Counted from the stretch's first letter, positions 33,453 through 46,900 are shown. The stretch: DNA of 64,000 nt from Pratylenchus scribneri (GCA_030063045.1 JAQSEB010000085.1:186001-250000); one strand, 5' to 3'. Numbers and translations are program-made. The notes: a model not told the origin generated them from the letters alone.

Positions 33453-35198
33453 TCAATGCGATTGATGATAACGTTGCTGCAGGCGGCGCTGCAAATCGTG
33501 CCAGAAACATCCTTTCATGTTCTAAAAAAAGAATAAGGAAAATGAATTGCCTTTTGTTGGATTGATAAAAAATTTGCATAATTTGTTTCTTACACAATTC
33601 ATGATTTCTCAAATCTATTAAACCTAAGCATTTAAAAATTAACCAAATCTCTCATTATTTATTTTTGACACATTTCCTACCTCAAAGCGATCGTAGCAGC
33701 TCAAATAGCTCATATCCAGTTGGGTAACATTCCCTGGAACTTGGTTGCAAAATGTCAAGCATCTGAATTTGGCAGACATGTATTTTTATTTTATTTTAAT
33801 TTGAACTTCTCTCCAGCCAGCGTATTCGCAACTCCATTTCGGACGCAACATTCACGGTGATCGCGGCCTTGGGCGGCGCAGAATTGCATGTCAGCTGCAG
33901 CCTGACAAATTATGAAATTTTGGTTCGGGAAACGACTAATAAGTTTTCCAAAATTTTTGACTCGTTTCAGAAAAGTTTTAATTCTAAGTTCTTTCTGGAA
34001 AGATTTTAATTCTTTCCGGAAAGTTTTAATTCTTTCCGGAAAATTTTAATTCTTTCCGGAAAGATTTAATCTAAGTTCCTTCCGGTTGGTTTCCGGAAAG
34101 TTTTAATCTAAGTTCTTTCCGGAAAGTTTTAATTCTTTCCGGAAAGTTTTAATTCTTTCCGGAAAGTTTTAATTCTTTCCGGAAAGTTTTAATTCTTTCC
34201 GGAAAATTTTAATTCTTTCCGGAAAGATTTAATCTAAGTTCCTTCCGGTTGGTTTCCGGAAAGTTTTAATCTAAGTTCTTTCCGGAAAGTTTTAACCTAA
34301 GTTATTTCCGGAAAGTTTTAATCTAAGTTCTTTCCGGTTGGTTTCCGGAAATTTTTAATCTAAGTTCTTTCCGGTTGGTTTCCGGAAATTTTTAATCTAA
34401 GTTCTTTCCGGTTGGTTTCCAGAAAGTTTTAATCTAAGTTCTTTCCGGAAAGTTTTAATTCTTTCCGGAAAGTTTTAATTGAATTAAAATATTTTCGATC
34501 CAATACCAATAGAGCTCACTCACATCCTCTATAAAATTATAACTTAAAATAAGTAAATGAAGTAAAAAATTTATTTTTTCTCATTGACTTGCCTGCATTG
34601 GGCATGAATCCATTCGGAAATACATATTCTGAAAAAAAGGAGAATATCAAATTTTATAATTTTGTCCAAAGATGTTTTAACCTGCAATGATTGGCGAGTG
34701 AATGTTGCAAATGAACATTTGTTCAGGCAAGCATCCGGCAATTGTCTTGCCTGGCAGCAGGCCATAAAACGTTCATCTGGACTGTCCAAAATGCGTTGTT
34801 GTTGCTTTTCTTCTCCCTTAAAGATATTCTTTAATGTCTTTTATCTTTGTTAATTGCCACCTCAAATCCTTCCAAATCCTTTGAGCTAATTTTCAATGTT
34901 CGAGATGAGGCCACACGTGCTCGAAGACGATAGCAACCATATTGACCGCAACCTTCAGTGAATTAAAATTTATTTATTTTAATATTTCTGACCATATCCG
35001 ACGCCGCATTGTGCCGGAACGCAAGGAGGTGGCGGAGGTGGAAGGCAGCCTAAATTAAAATTGCAATTAAAAATTAATAGTCTCAAAAAACGAACCACCG
35101 CCACAAATACCGGAAGCAAAACATGCATCGGAAAGTGGCAAAATGGTAGAGGAGAAAATGAGCAAAAATGATGGGATTAGGAGGAAAATGGAAAACAT
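33453..35198 (-). CDS. Secreted DB-module protein
   Basis: Eight exons in phase: 35096-35198, 34993-35049, 34861-34952, 34682-34816, 34593-34628, 33807-33901, 33681-33762 and 33453-33521, giving 222 residues. It starts with a hydrophobic signal peptide (MFSIFLLIPSFLLIF, cleavage probably near residue 27), then a short Cys/Pro segment (CLPPPPPPCVPAQC). From residue 104 the cysteine spacing fits a DB module: CC at 104-105, C113, C117, the cysteine of DSCPMQ, C149, CC at 158-159, C174, C178, C195 and C205. Typical words are FMACC, QFCAAQGRDHRECC and CLTFCNQV. DB proteins are secreted and known mainly from nematodes; their function is not established, and some relate to cuticle or development. 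The intron 33902-34592 uses a GC donor (CAG|GCAAGT) and carries satellite array 2. Confidence 0.88.
33966..34480 (+). repeat. TTCCGGAA satellite array 2, inside an intron
   Basis: Same family as array 1. Short units (CTTTCCGGAAAGTTTTAATT) are mixed with longer ones carrying an insertion (TTCCGGTTGGTTTCCGGAAA) and TAATCTAAGTT. A block with CTAAGTTCCTTCCGGTTGG appears twice, showing segmental duplication within the array. It lies wholly in the GC-donor intron of the DB-module gene. Confidence 0.9.
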
Positions 35199-35769
35199 TT
35201 TTAGTGGAATAAATTGAAGGCTTTTTTGTTCTGGAAATTGGCCTAAATTTGATTGAATGAAATATATATTTTGTCATTGCAAAAAATGCAAATTTGGGAA
35301 TATTTGGATATGTGGAGGGAATGGAGCAGGCAAGTTTATGTTTTGGGAGAGGAGGAGAATTGGCGTATTAGCGCATTTTTGGCAGAAATGTGATGAGGAA
35401 GAGAGGATTTGTTTGGTTGGATGATGAATGGGCGTTGAAGGGGATGGACAATGGCCGGCATTTGACGAGGGAAGGGTGGCTTCATTTCAGCAATTCACAT
35501 TTTGACGGGGGCCAACAACAAATCCTCGCGCAAATTCGGATATTTTTGAGGCGATGGGAAAAGGAGGAGGAAATCCTTCGCTTTGAATGGAATAACCGGT
35601 TGGCTTAAGAAAAATGGAAAATCACATATACAAAAATGGTAGAAAATTGCATTTTGGGAGGAAAAGAAAATTTGTAAAAATATTCAAATTTGTTAATTGC
35701 TAAATATATTTTTTAAGGGATAAAAATTATAAAAATTTAAATTGTTATTTGTCTTTTTTGCAGCAATAT

Positions 35770-35950
35770 AAATTGGCCATACCAAAGTATTAGGGTTTAT
35801 ATGATTAGGTTTAGGGTTTGGTTTATAGAGCTTTTTGCTTTCGAAGCATAGAAATCTTAAAGAAGTATGACTTGACCAAGTGCCTCAAAAACGGTTATTT
35901 TTTGATATGGAATATTTTTGGCAAATTCAATATTTTTCAGTAAACTGGCA
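35770..35950 (+). repeat. Dispersed repeat family B, copy 1
   Basis: Begins near TTGGCCATACC, passes through telomere-like TTAGG-rich sequence (TTAGGTTTAGGGTTTGG), then AAAGAAGTATGACTTG, GCCTCAAAAA and a TTTTTCAGTAAA end. The same order is seen near 47530-47710. Weaker relatives lie near 40180-40330, 45190-45300 and 48520-48720. Confidence 0.5.
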
Positions 35951-36312
35951 TTAAAAATTGAAAAATATTTTTGAATAATCTAAAAATAATTTCAAATAAT
36001 GAATCGAATTTCGTTTCGCCTATTTAAGGCAATTTTTACTGTGAATATTGGAATGAATTTTGAGAAAAGTAAAAAAGTGTCAAAAGCCCAATTCAAGGCC
36101 ATCAACAAAACCTCACATTCAAAGTCGGGGTCCTCCCTCATTTCTGCCTCATTGCCATCATTTTGTCTGTGGCTTTTATATTCCTCCCAAAAATGGTTAC
36201 TTTAGGCCCATCCTCCTCCAAAAAGTGATCAAGAGGATGTGACGCCAGCGGCGCTTTTTCCCATCAATCCAGCCGACAGAGGGAAAAGGTGTTGGCGGCT
36301 GACTGGATGGGA

Positions 36313-36328
36313 GGGGGGGGGGGGGGGG
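36313..36328 (+). repeat. G homopolymer, 16 bases
   Basis: An uninterrupted run of 16 G in a G-rich stretch. Frames crossing it are unreliable. Confidence 0.8.
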
Positions 36329-37189
36329 ATATACCTGTTTTGGTCCAGCCACCATTCCTTTCTTTGGCTTTCCTCATCCCCCAAAATCCTTTCCCTCTTA
36401 TTTGGGTGGTTTTGCGCAAGCACACAATCCCCTTTCCAAGGATGGATTTGGGCGAGGATGGCCTTGGGATTTGGTGGATTTGCGACCAAATAATGGTTAA
36501 ATGGCTATGTGGGAGGAGGGAGAATTGGAATGTGCGTTGCCGAATGGATGGATGACTAAACAGCGAAAATCATAATAAATAATTCAAGTTTTGGTTTTGG
36601 ACACATGGATGGATGAAAAGGGAAAGTGTGAAGCCGGGGAAAAAGCCAATTTTACGTATTGGACAAACATTTTTGTGGTTGGAGGAAAAGAAGATTTGAT
36701 TGGATAGGATTGGAGCATCCATAGAGCGCAAATATTCTTTGCCTTTTTCTCCAATGTCCATTTTTGTGTGTACAATGAATGATTCGGCCCGTTGACCATT
36801 CTCCTCCAAACCAAACCAAACCAAACCGGACATTTGCCCAATGCCAAACAAAAAATGATTGGATTTGTGGTCAAAAATAAGGTGTTTGTTTGTTTGATTT
36901 TTGTCATTACTCTCATAAATACGTAACTAGTATTTTTCCTTTCGAAATTGTTTGGCGCAGATTAGAAATTTTTTGTGTAAATCTTCTTTGGAAATTTTGT
37001 TGATGCAAATTTGATTTTTTATTTTTAATTTTTTTCTCTACACCTATTTTAATTTTAAATTAAATTCTTTTAGTCTATGAATGGAAGAACACAAAATTAA
37101 ATTGTTAAATATTTAATTAGTTTGGTATTTGTTTAAGTATATTATATTTAAATTCCATGGGATGATTAAAATTTGGGTATGAGACTGAA

Positions 37190-37466
37190 AAAAAAGAGAG
37201 TTATGAATGTACAAATTCCAAAGGAAATGTCAAAAGTGGTCGATTTGAATACAGTATTCTCTCTTTCCTTCTCATTTTATAGCTAGAGGGTTCCTCAATT
37301 TCAATCAAAAGGGGGAACGAAGAGCAGCGGCACCTTACAAAGGAAAAAAAGATCCTCCATTTGGGGCAATCTGTAGCCCACATTTTCGTTAACTTTAAAC
37401 TTACTTTAATTTAAGCCGTTTTTGATGAATTTGATATCATCGATAGAGCAGAAAATTCTCTATTTT
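37190..37466 (-). mobile_element. Inverted-repeat (MITE-like) element, copy 2, partial
   Basis: Right side: GATAGAGCAGAAAATTCTCTA preceded by TTTTTGATGAATTTGAT, matching the terminal repeat of the copy at 53024-53353. Left side: GTTATGAATGTACAAATTCC and AAAGTGGTCGATTTGA, matching that copy's interior in the opposite orientation. The outermost left terminal repeat seems lost. No coding capacity. Confidence 0.6.
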
Positions 37467-39260
37467 CTCATATTAATATTTTCCCATAATTTTTATTATT
37501 TAGATTTAAATTAATTATGAAATTGGTGAAAAAAGGGGCACAATTGAATAAATATGGATAAAATAAAAAAAATAAAAAGTCCATAATTTTGAATGGAGAA
37601 TATAAAAAATTCAAAAAATAAAAAAATAGTTCAAAAATTTGATTGAAATTAAATATTCAAAGTAAAAAAGTTATCAATTTTGAGGATAAAATTTATAAAT
37701 TTTTCGATTTTGATTGGAATATCGCCTTCCTAAATTAACTAGTTACTTAATTAACTAGGGTTCTAAAATCAGCAGAAGATATCTAATAGCGCAATAAGCT
37801 TGTTGTTTTCTTTGGCATTTTTTGGCTCAATTCCTGCCATTTGGCCACCGACTTTCTTCAGACTTTTCCACAATTTAAATAATTATATATTCTTCTCACT
37901 TAATAATTAAAATAATTCCAAATTTGCCATCTTAATTATATAAAAATGCCAATAGTAATAGTATCTAAAAGGTCTAAAATCTTTTAATAAAATTTCTATT
38001 TTTATGCTAATGGACAAATCATCAACTTTTAAAGCCATTTGAACTAGAAGAACCATCATTCTATTCTGGGGGAAACAAAGCCTGTTTTTCCAGCATTTTC
38101 TTCATCCACAAAATGACTCATTATATTTTTCCTTCCATTCTTTCCATTTCCTTCGCCTCTGGCAATTTTCCCTTGCAATTCATTTTTTGTGTTGCTTTTC
38201 CAGTCAGCCGGCCTCATTTTCCAATTTGCTTTGTACAATTTTGTTGGCTTTTGCCTAATCATTGGTTTTGATGAAGGAGGCGAACAGAGGAGAATTAGCT
38301 GCCAATGTTTGGCAAGGAAAAACCGGCTTTTTGTATGGTCGGCAATTTGGTGGAGGAAAATGGAAAAGGAAAGGGAAAATAAGCAAATATATTTTAAATC
38401 CTAGTTTGAGTATTATGTCAAAGTAAATTTAATTAATTATTTCCATTGTCCACTTTTAAATTCAAATTCTAAAAGAAATTACTAAAAGTGGGTTTGATGG
38501 AATGAAGTTTGCCCAACATTATCCAAAATGGAAATTAATTACACATTTTAGTCCAAAATTTCATTCTTTATAATCGAATAGAAACCAAATTTTCTAAAAA
38601 AATATGGTTCTTTTTTCCGATATACTCCTTATTTTTTAGCCATTTTTTTTACCAAAATGGTTCTTTTTAAAAAAAAACTTGCGACAACAATTCTATCTGG
38701 CAACAATTTCGGATGGTTCATTTTTCGATTAGCTGACATCAGAATTGGATCCGGGATGGCCGAAAACCCACGAATTGATGAAATTTTTACTTAATTAGCT
38801 TTGAATTGCCTTTTTTCTATTTTCGGTTAAATGATATTTTTCCTTATTTCGGTCAAATTCAAATGGTCATTCGGTCAACTATCATGTAGCCATTATGGCC
38901 ATAAAGAGGGCTCTTTGGGTTAAATTTAATTTGGATATTCTTCGGCATGAACATAGGGCAAAATTAATTTTTGATTATAAAATTGGAACATACCAAATTA
39001 TGGCCTTTTGGCACCAAATAAAATTGTTGGCCATAAATATGCATCCCACTTTAACCGTTTTTTTTTTCATCTATGGTCCATAAAATTACTCATGTGGATG
39101 TAAATCAGAAAAACCGATCATTCATTCCCACTGAAAAATGCCCCAGACCCCATCAGATGCGTTTATAAAATGAAAAAAATTTAAAATATAAATAGTTCCT
39201 TTATTATTTAATTAAATAAATACAATAAAATAATAAGAAAAAAAGTATAAATTTAATGTA

Positions 39261-42200
39261 TCAAAAATCCATCCGGATTGCCTCCTCTTGGATGGAAACC
39301 CTTCGTTGTTCTGTGGTTGCTGCCCTTGGCAATGCCAACATTGGTGGTGATCCAGCAGCCATTCCATTATTAATTGGGGCCATTGAATTTTGATCGAATG
39401 CCACCACCGACTTTTGTTTGTGTGCCACCAAAAATTCCGTCTTGGTCTGACAAATTGGCAGAGTGCCTCTATTTGAAAGAGCCGGTGGCACTTGTTTATC
39501 ATTGGTGGCCCGGCTCAAGCCAACAAACTTGGCAATGTTCGCCATTCGACGATAAATCCAACTAAAAAATAAGTGAATGATTGGAATATTATTTAGGGTA
39601 GAAAATTACATGAGTCCAACTTTTCGATACATTTCAATGAATTCTTGCCGGAAATTATTATTGAAGAATGCATAACAACATGGATTCAAACAGGCAGAAC
39701 ACATTGCGGTTAAATGGCTGAAAAAATTTGGATTAAAGTAAATTTTGAGATTGTTTTTTAATAAACAATGAAACTTAAAATTATTATGGTTTAAGAGTTT
39801 ATCCATTTAGATAGAGCTGCTTAATTATCCAAAAGTATAATCAGAATATGAAAAATTCATATTTTTTAATTCATAAAATTCTGTTCCAAAGCTATTTAAA
39901 TGTTACCAAATTAGATTAGTTATGTTATTTGCCTAAAATTTTCTTTTGACACTTACCAAAGGGCAAAAATGGGCACTGAAAAGGAGGCCGTCTGGGAAAA
40001 AGTGTTGAACAAATGGAAAATGTTCAGTGGGAGCCAGGCACATGCAAAAACGACAACCAACGTGACCAGAAGCATATTTGTGCGTCGATGACGATCCGCA
40101 ATTGACCTAAAAGAATAATTAATTATACAGTAAATGAAAAAGTAAGATATATATATATATTATATATATAAGTTGCTGAAAATGGCTAAATTTGCAATAA
40201 ATTTTTTCAGACCATATGTAAATTGGCCATATCAAATTGTTAGGCTTTGATGGAATTAGGTTAGCGTAAGATAAAGGTTAATCTCAAGTTTGATTTGGAC
40301 AAATGATATAAAAATAAATTGTTTTTTTCTTAAAGAAAAATTCGCGGGAAATTAATTCACTTTTTTGTAATTTAATAAAAATTACTAAATGAAAATAAAA
40401 TATTCATTGGTTTTTTTGTACTCACTTTCGCCGTTGATTCAGCAAAATTTCGGCAGTTGGCATTGTCCCTCCATTCGCCTGGCCATTCACCAATAATTGT
40501 TGATTTACGGTGGCACAAGATTGGCTAATCGGCATTGGCGTTGGGCAAAGGGAATTTCGGTGCGAGCTGATGGCCGCATTCTGTTGAAATTATTAAAACT
40601 TAAAATTTATTAATAAAATTTTTTAAATTTACATTTGGTGGACTATTTTTGCGACTTCCTCCTCCACTTCCGCCTCGTCCTTTTCGCGCACCCATCCGCC
40701 GGGCAATTCGGGAATAGGCAAAGGCAATGGCCACAAGTGGGAGCAAATATTGAAGAATAATGACGCCAACCGTGTAGGCTTCCTTGCTCAGAAGAAGCTG
40801 CGAAAAATGTGGGATTAAACATTGCAAATGAGCGGTGCGATTTATAGGAGGATATTCTATAATAAATCCAAAAACAACAGCAGACCAGCCTAATTTACCC
40901 AATCCTTTAATAACTCATCAGATATGGGACCAATTTTTGTTTTTTTGTAATCAAAATGAAGAACAGATTTTTAATTTGATATTATTTTTATTTAAATTGG
41001 TTCAGGATTTATGGAGTTTTGTCTCATCATATTTTATGGCCAAATATGGCTAAAACCTAAAAGGTATGCCATCTTGCTTTCATTATTCACCTCTTTCCAT
41101 CGATCATTTTGCTCATTGCACAAATTCAATTCGATGCCGCATTGTTCATCCCGAAATATGGGACTGATGTCGGCGGCCAAAAAGAGGGGGGCGGCAAGCA
41201 AAATGGAGGAAAGCCAAATGAGCGAAAAGAAAATGAGTGAAAGGCGTTGTTGGCGTTGCCTCTTGGTGGGGAAAATGACGAGAACATATCTGTGGCAAAA
41301 ACAATGGAAATAAATTTATTTGGATTATTCAAAGAAGAAATCCCCGGATTGTTGAGCAGGGATATTTAAGTAGAAATTATTTTAATATCAACAATTTTGG
41401 GATAGAATTGTTTAATATAGATTGGGAGCATCATTAACCGGAATGAACTTAGATTAAAACTTTCCGGAATCCAACCGGAAAGAACTTAGACTAAAACTTT
41501 CCGGAATCCAACCGGAACAAACTTAGACTAAAACTTTCCGGAATCCAACCGGAATGAACTTAGATTAAAACTTTCCGGAATCCAACCGGAAAGAACTTAG
41601 ATTAAAACTTTCCGGAATCCAACCGGAAAGAACTTAGATTAAAACTTTCCGGAATCCAACCGGAAAGAACTTAGATTAAAACTTTCCGGAATCCAACCGG
41701 AAAGAACTTAGATTAAAATTTTCCGGAATCCAACCGGAAAGAACTTAGATTAAAACTTTCCGGAATCCAACCGGAAAGAACTTAGATTAAAACTTTCCGG
41801 AATCCAACCGGAAAGAACTTAGATTAAAACTTTCCGGAATCCAACCGGAAAGAACTTAGATTAAAACTTTCCGGAATCCAACCGGAAAGAACTTAGATTA
41901 AAACTTTCCGGAAACCAACCGGAAAGAACTTAGATTAAAACTTTCCGGAATCCAACCGGAAAGAACTTAGATTAAAACTTTCCGGAAACCAACCGGAAGG
42001 AACTTAGATTAAAACTTTCCGGAATCCAACCGGAAGGAACTTAGATTAAAACTTTCCGGAATCCAACCGGAAAGAACTTAGATTAAAACTTTCCGGAATC
42101 CAACCGGAAGGAACATATATTAATAAAAATCAAACTAATTCCCCCATTTCTTTTATTCATCTCATATTTTTCTGTATTTTTAGAGGAAACAATTTCATAT

Positions 42201-43946
42201 GAAATTAATATATTATGTATTATCCAATTATTCTTCCTTCATTTTAATTCTAATTATTATTTATGGATGACAAATTAAAATTTTTTACAATAGTAAGTAT
42301 TATTAAATTAAAATTATATAGTAAAAAATTGGTAGATAATTTATTTGATAGAAATTTTTATGCTCTTAATTATATAACATCGGTTTTTAGTCAGTATAGG
42401 GGGTATAACAAATGCCTTCCAATCATTTTAGGTTAAAAACGCACCGATCTAGAGCAATAGCCGTAATGGAAAAGGTGGAGAGGAAAATGTTGAAGCCTTG
42501 GAGGCTGCCCGCAAATTTGCACATTATTCGGCTGAATGGCCAAAACACATAGAGGACAGTGTACAAAGTGGTTGGGGCGGTAACTGTACACACAAAGAAA
42601 TCTGACATCGCCAAATTGACGATGAAAAAGTTGCGAACGGTGTGCTGAAATAAAAATTTAGATTATTATTTATTAAAAAAATTGAATTTGACCATTTGTT
42701 TGTTGCGGAGGACGGCCATAATTGTCAACAAATTGCCAAATGAGCCGAAGGCAATGACCAATAAATAGGCGGCAAATATCAATGTGCCCAACTATGCAAA
42801 ATAAATAATATTAATGATTCATTAATTTGCCTAATCACTTTTTTATATTTTTAAATTTTGTTTTATTAAAATTCCAATTTCCATAAGTGAAAGAATACAC
42901 CTTATGGTCATTTATAAATAACTCATCAAGGTATGAATAAATTCTGATGATTTTGTTGTCGAATTAAAGAATATACTGTTGATGACTATATATGTAATTA
43001 CATTAAATTTATTTAATTTGATTAAAAAAATTAATGAAATTAGACTTTAAAACCATTTAAATTGACTTTTATTTACTATGGATTAAACAAATTTTCAACG
43101 ATTTTTGGGCACACTTCAATCAATTTTGAACCAATATAAATAAAATTAATATCAATTCATAGCCATCAATCTGCCCTCTAATTTGATACTAAAATCATCA
43201 AAATTGGTTCTGTCCTTAATGAATTACTGTATTATAAACGGCGACAATTTGGAAGCGTCTCCTCATTTCTAAAGAAAATTGCCGCTAGCTGATTGTGAGT
43301 TTTTATTTTTTCCTTTAATTCAATTTCCCCTTCATTTTACAATTCTCTGAATTTCCATTTTTTCTACAATTTTTCTTCCTCAATTTGTTTGTTTTTGTTA
43401 TTCCAATTCCTATTAGAGCAAAGAAATTCCAATTTGAATAAATGGAATTTGTTCCCAATTTAATTATTAAAAATGTGCACTCTCCGTGGTAAATAAATGT
43501 AAATTATTTATTTTTTCAATTTTTCTCAAAGGAAATGACTATAAATTATCAATATAGCTTTGGTCCTAATTTTCAATGAAAATTACGTAATTTTTGTATT
43601 TTCGAATAATCTATGACCGGGAGTTCCCCTCAAAAAAGGTTAAATAAATGGAAAGAAAGTGGGAAAATTCCTCCTACTCTCCATATTTAGGTCGAGAAAA
43701 TGAAATTGATGAGAATTGAGGAGTGGAAATAATTTCAATTTGGAGAATGAGCACAATTTAATTTACCAATGAGGAAGAATGCTCGGATTCCTTGAGAATA
43801 TCATCGTCACGGAAGAAATGGTTTAGCCCAGAGAAGAGGGCATCCAATTCAATGCAACTTTTTTCCGGTTGTTGTTGGGCAACAATTTTTGTTGTCTCAT
43901 TCGATGGGCCGGAAGATTGCGGTTCAAATTGTTCCGCCGAATTCAT
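39261..43946 (-). CDS. Class A GPCR, neuropeptide Y/F-receptor-like
   Basis: Nine exons in phase: 43767-43946, 42693-42791, 42445-42644, 41091-41289, 40633-40797, 40426-40580, 39957-40106, 39610-39717 and 39261-39561, giving 518 residues. The N-terminus (60 residues, one N-glycosylation site, SNET) is extracellular. Seven membrane segments follow: GN in TM1 (FGSFGNLL), NLAMSD in TM2, DRY at 159-161 formed across an exon junction (AIALDRYVLVIFPTK), cysteines in loop 2 (FRDEQCGIELNLC), CAWLP in TM6 (355-359) and NPCCY in TM7 (394-398), then FRQEF of helix 8. Loop 3 is long and Gly/Ser/Arg-rich. This pattern fits the NPY/NPF-like npr receptors of nematodes, which couple to G proteins in neurons. 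The exact ligand is not predictable. The tail is about 100 residues. The 1,155-bp intron 41290-42444 carries satellite array 3. Confidence 0.9.
40145..40172. repeat. AT dinucleotide microsatellite
   Basis: A TA/AT run with one phase slip, in an intron of the receptor gene. Confidence 0.7.
41434..42112 (-). repeat. TTCCGGAA satellite array 3, inside an intron
   Basis: About 18 highly uniform copies of a 37-bp unit with CCAACCGGAAAGAACTTAGA and TTAAAACTTTCCGGAAT. Read on the minus strand it is the long unit type of array 2 (CTAAGTTCTTTCCGGTTGG), so the orientation is reversed relative to arrays 1 and 2. It lies in the GPCR intron between the exon ending in the DR of DRY and the next. Confidence 0.92.
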
Positions 43947-46900
43947 ATTTAATGGCAATAATTTTTATTCAAAATTTGTTGACAAATTGAAAGTAAAATT
44001 GGAGCAGAATTTTGGTTCAGCAGAACATTTTATTTCATTTAATTCCTTTGCTGAAATTGGAAAATATTAAAAAATATTTTTAATTTTGAAAAAATGCCCC
44101 AAATTCGGAGAATATTTTTGTTTCTATTTCTCAAATTCATAGTTTTTTAATGAATTTTCTTGCTGAAAGGCCAAAGTTAAAATTGTGGCCAAAATGACGG
44201 GAAAAGTGCGCGGGAATTATTAAATGGTATAAAATAAATGAGAAGCGGAAGGTGCAAAATGTGAGGGAATGGAATTGGCATTGAGCCGTAAAATAAAATG
44301 CTCATCGCATGGAAAAAATTCACATTGACTCGCCGCCGCCCAGACTGATGGATGGATGGATGGAAAATATTTGGCGCCCTCATTAATTCCTCAACTTTTT
44401 TTGCATATTTTTACGAAAATTTTGTAACCAACTTTTACGTCAAATAAAGATGAAGCTAAGCACAAAAAATAAATTTTTAACTTTTAATGAATTTTATGAT
44501 ATTTTACTCTAATTTTAAGTAGAAATGTTTTGTTTCGATGGAAGATCGAAGGTCAAAAAATCATTTTTTTAAGAAGCAACTGCTCCCACAATTTTGGCTA
44601 ATTTTAAATATATTGGCCAATAATTTTTCATTTTCAAATTCCCTCTTTGAGGGTTTGATCGGCAATTGATTGGCTATATAGTGACAATTTTGAAACAAAT
44701 GTTGCCAAAAAAATCATGGTGAAATGAATGGAAACAGAATTGTGAATTTAATCAAAATGAAATGATGGGGGTTTAAAAATTACAATTTAATTGATTAAAA
44801 ATATATTCAATTTATTCTCGTTTTTGCAATTTCATAATCGGCATATTTATTGATAAATTTGAAAATTATTTTTGGGTGAAGAGTTTTACTTTTGATTTTT
44901 ATTATTTTTATTTTTAATCTGAAATTTTAGCGGGCATGGAAAAGGCTTAATGCGCTGGAAAATGCCAAAATTGAAAGGATGAGGGAAAGTTGCATTTTGT
45001 GCCAAATGTCTGGAGGGAAAAATATAAGCCGGATGCAAGCATTCAAAAAGATTTTGATCATTTTTGTATTTTGTTGCAGAATTCAATGTGGCCATATTGA
45101 CCAATTTCTATGCATCTTCCTTTTAGCTTCCAATGGAATAAAATCGGCATTTTTGGCCACTAAACGTATTTTATAAAAATTATTTTTATGATATGCCTAT
45201 TGCTTAGGAATTAGGATTAGGTTAGGGTAGAAAAAGAATTATAAAAATTCTGATTTGCCCATGTTTTATGGCCTCAAAAAAGCTGATTTTTTGGCAAGAA
45301 AAGTTTAGCTGAAAAAAGAATTAAAAATATATTTATTTAATTCACGGTGGCAAAAAAATTAAGTTAATCGTCATTAAATGTGTAATTTTTTGTGTGAATT
45401 GTTTTGTTAAAATAAAGCAATTGGCCACCACCAAATGTCCGCTTTGTTTAAATACACAATTTTGCCCTCATCAAGGGCTAATGAGGTTGACTGGGTCACG
45501 GGGAATAACAAAATGTTGGGATGGGGGGATATTCGGGCCAAACACATTTGTGTTTATTCCTCTTCATTAATCCTCATTAAAATTTGTTCGGCCGCCCGTT
45601 GGGGTTTTGCCCTTTAATTGTGTTCAATTCATTGAAAAGAAAGTCAAAAATGTGGATAAAATTCATTGAAAGGCAAAATACCGGAAAAATGTGTCCAATT
45701 TTACAATGCGCCAATTTTAGGCACGTCATTTTCTTGGTGGTCCATTTTTGTATTGAGTGGGGGGATTAAGCTTAGATACCCATAATTAGGGAGGATTAAT
45801 TGGGAAAGGCATTTGGCAAAGTTCTTTTAAAAATGGAAATCAGCAGACGAATTGAAAAGTGCAAATTCTCATCGATGATAATAAATTAAAATTAAAATAG
45901 AAAAATTTAATGTGAAAAAACTGGCAATTATGGATACTCGAATTGGCACATTTGATTCATGAGGGAAAAGTCCATTTTATGTTAAAAATGAAAAATGAGG
46001 AAGTAAAAAAAGAAAAGGAAATTGACGAGGAAAATTTGTGTCCAAAACTTGGGGAAATGAATTAAAAATGGAAGATATGTGTGTGAAATTTGAAATTTAT
46101 TCAGATTTTTTAAATGGATTAAAAATTCCAGTAGATCGTAAAAAAAATTTAAAATATTATTCTATCGACAAAAAAAGGTAAATATTTATCATTATATCAT
46201 ATACTCGCCATTTTCATTTGAAAGTTTTAGCTTATTTTTTGTAAATTTTAATCACGAATTCTCAATAATTAAAAAAATACATTCCTAAATTCAACTAAAA
46301 AGGTTGTTTTTATAAGTTCAATGTATGTAAAATGAATGAATAATTCTGAATAATTTGGCAATTTTGGTTTACATTTTGGTCACGCGAGTTCAAAGAAAAA
46401 GAGCAGACCATTTTCGGAAAAAAAATCATCGCAAATTGCAATAAACATATTTTTGCCTGTTTTTTGGTTTATGCCATTTTTAACCGCAAAAAATTAATCA
46501 AATTTTCCTCATCAAAAATTCAGAAAATGGAAATTTAACATCAATTTTTGGTGTGTTTTGGCTTACTTTTTTTTGGGAATATTTAATCAAATTTAATTGG
46601 ACAAAATTGAGATTTAATCAAGGAAAGAGGGAATATTGGTTGGCCATTGGTCGAAGGACAAAAATAAAAATGTTTTGGGGAAAGTGCGCGGAAAGATTGG
46701 CATTTTTTGCAGGAATGGCACAAATGGACAGAAAGGGGTGTGGCATTTGAAATTATTTTGTGAAATTGTTTTGGAATTATTCATCAAATTTAATTGAAAT
46801 TTATATTTGACTATCAGTGACTAATGAACAATATGTTTCTTTAAAAATTTGTTTAAAAATAAGTATAAATCGTCTAAAATTCCTTATAATTTCATCCAAT

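Larger units (their letters stand above)
35199..39260. other. Intergenic, repeat-bearing
   Basis: No gene could be supported. A 72-codon plus-strand frame at 35390-35608 has protein-like composition (RGFVWLDDEWALKG) but no homologue I recognise and no partner exon. The stretch also holds a dispersed repeat B copy (35770-35950), a 16-G tract (36313-36328) and an inverted-repeat element copy (37190-37466). Confidence 0.45.
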
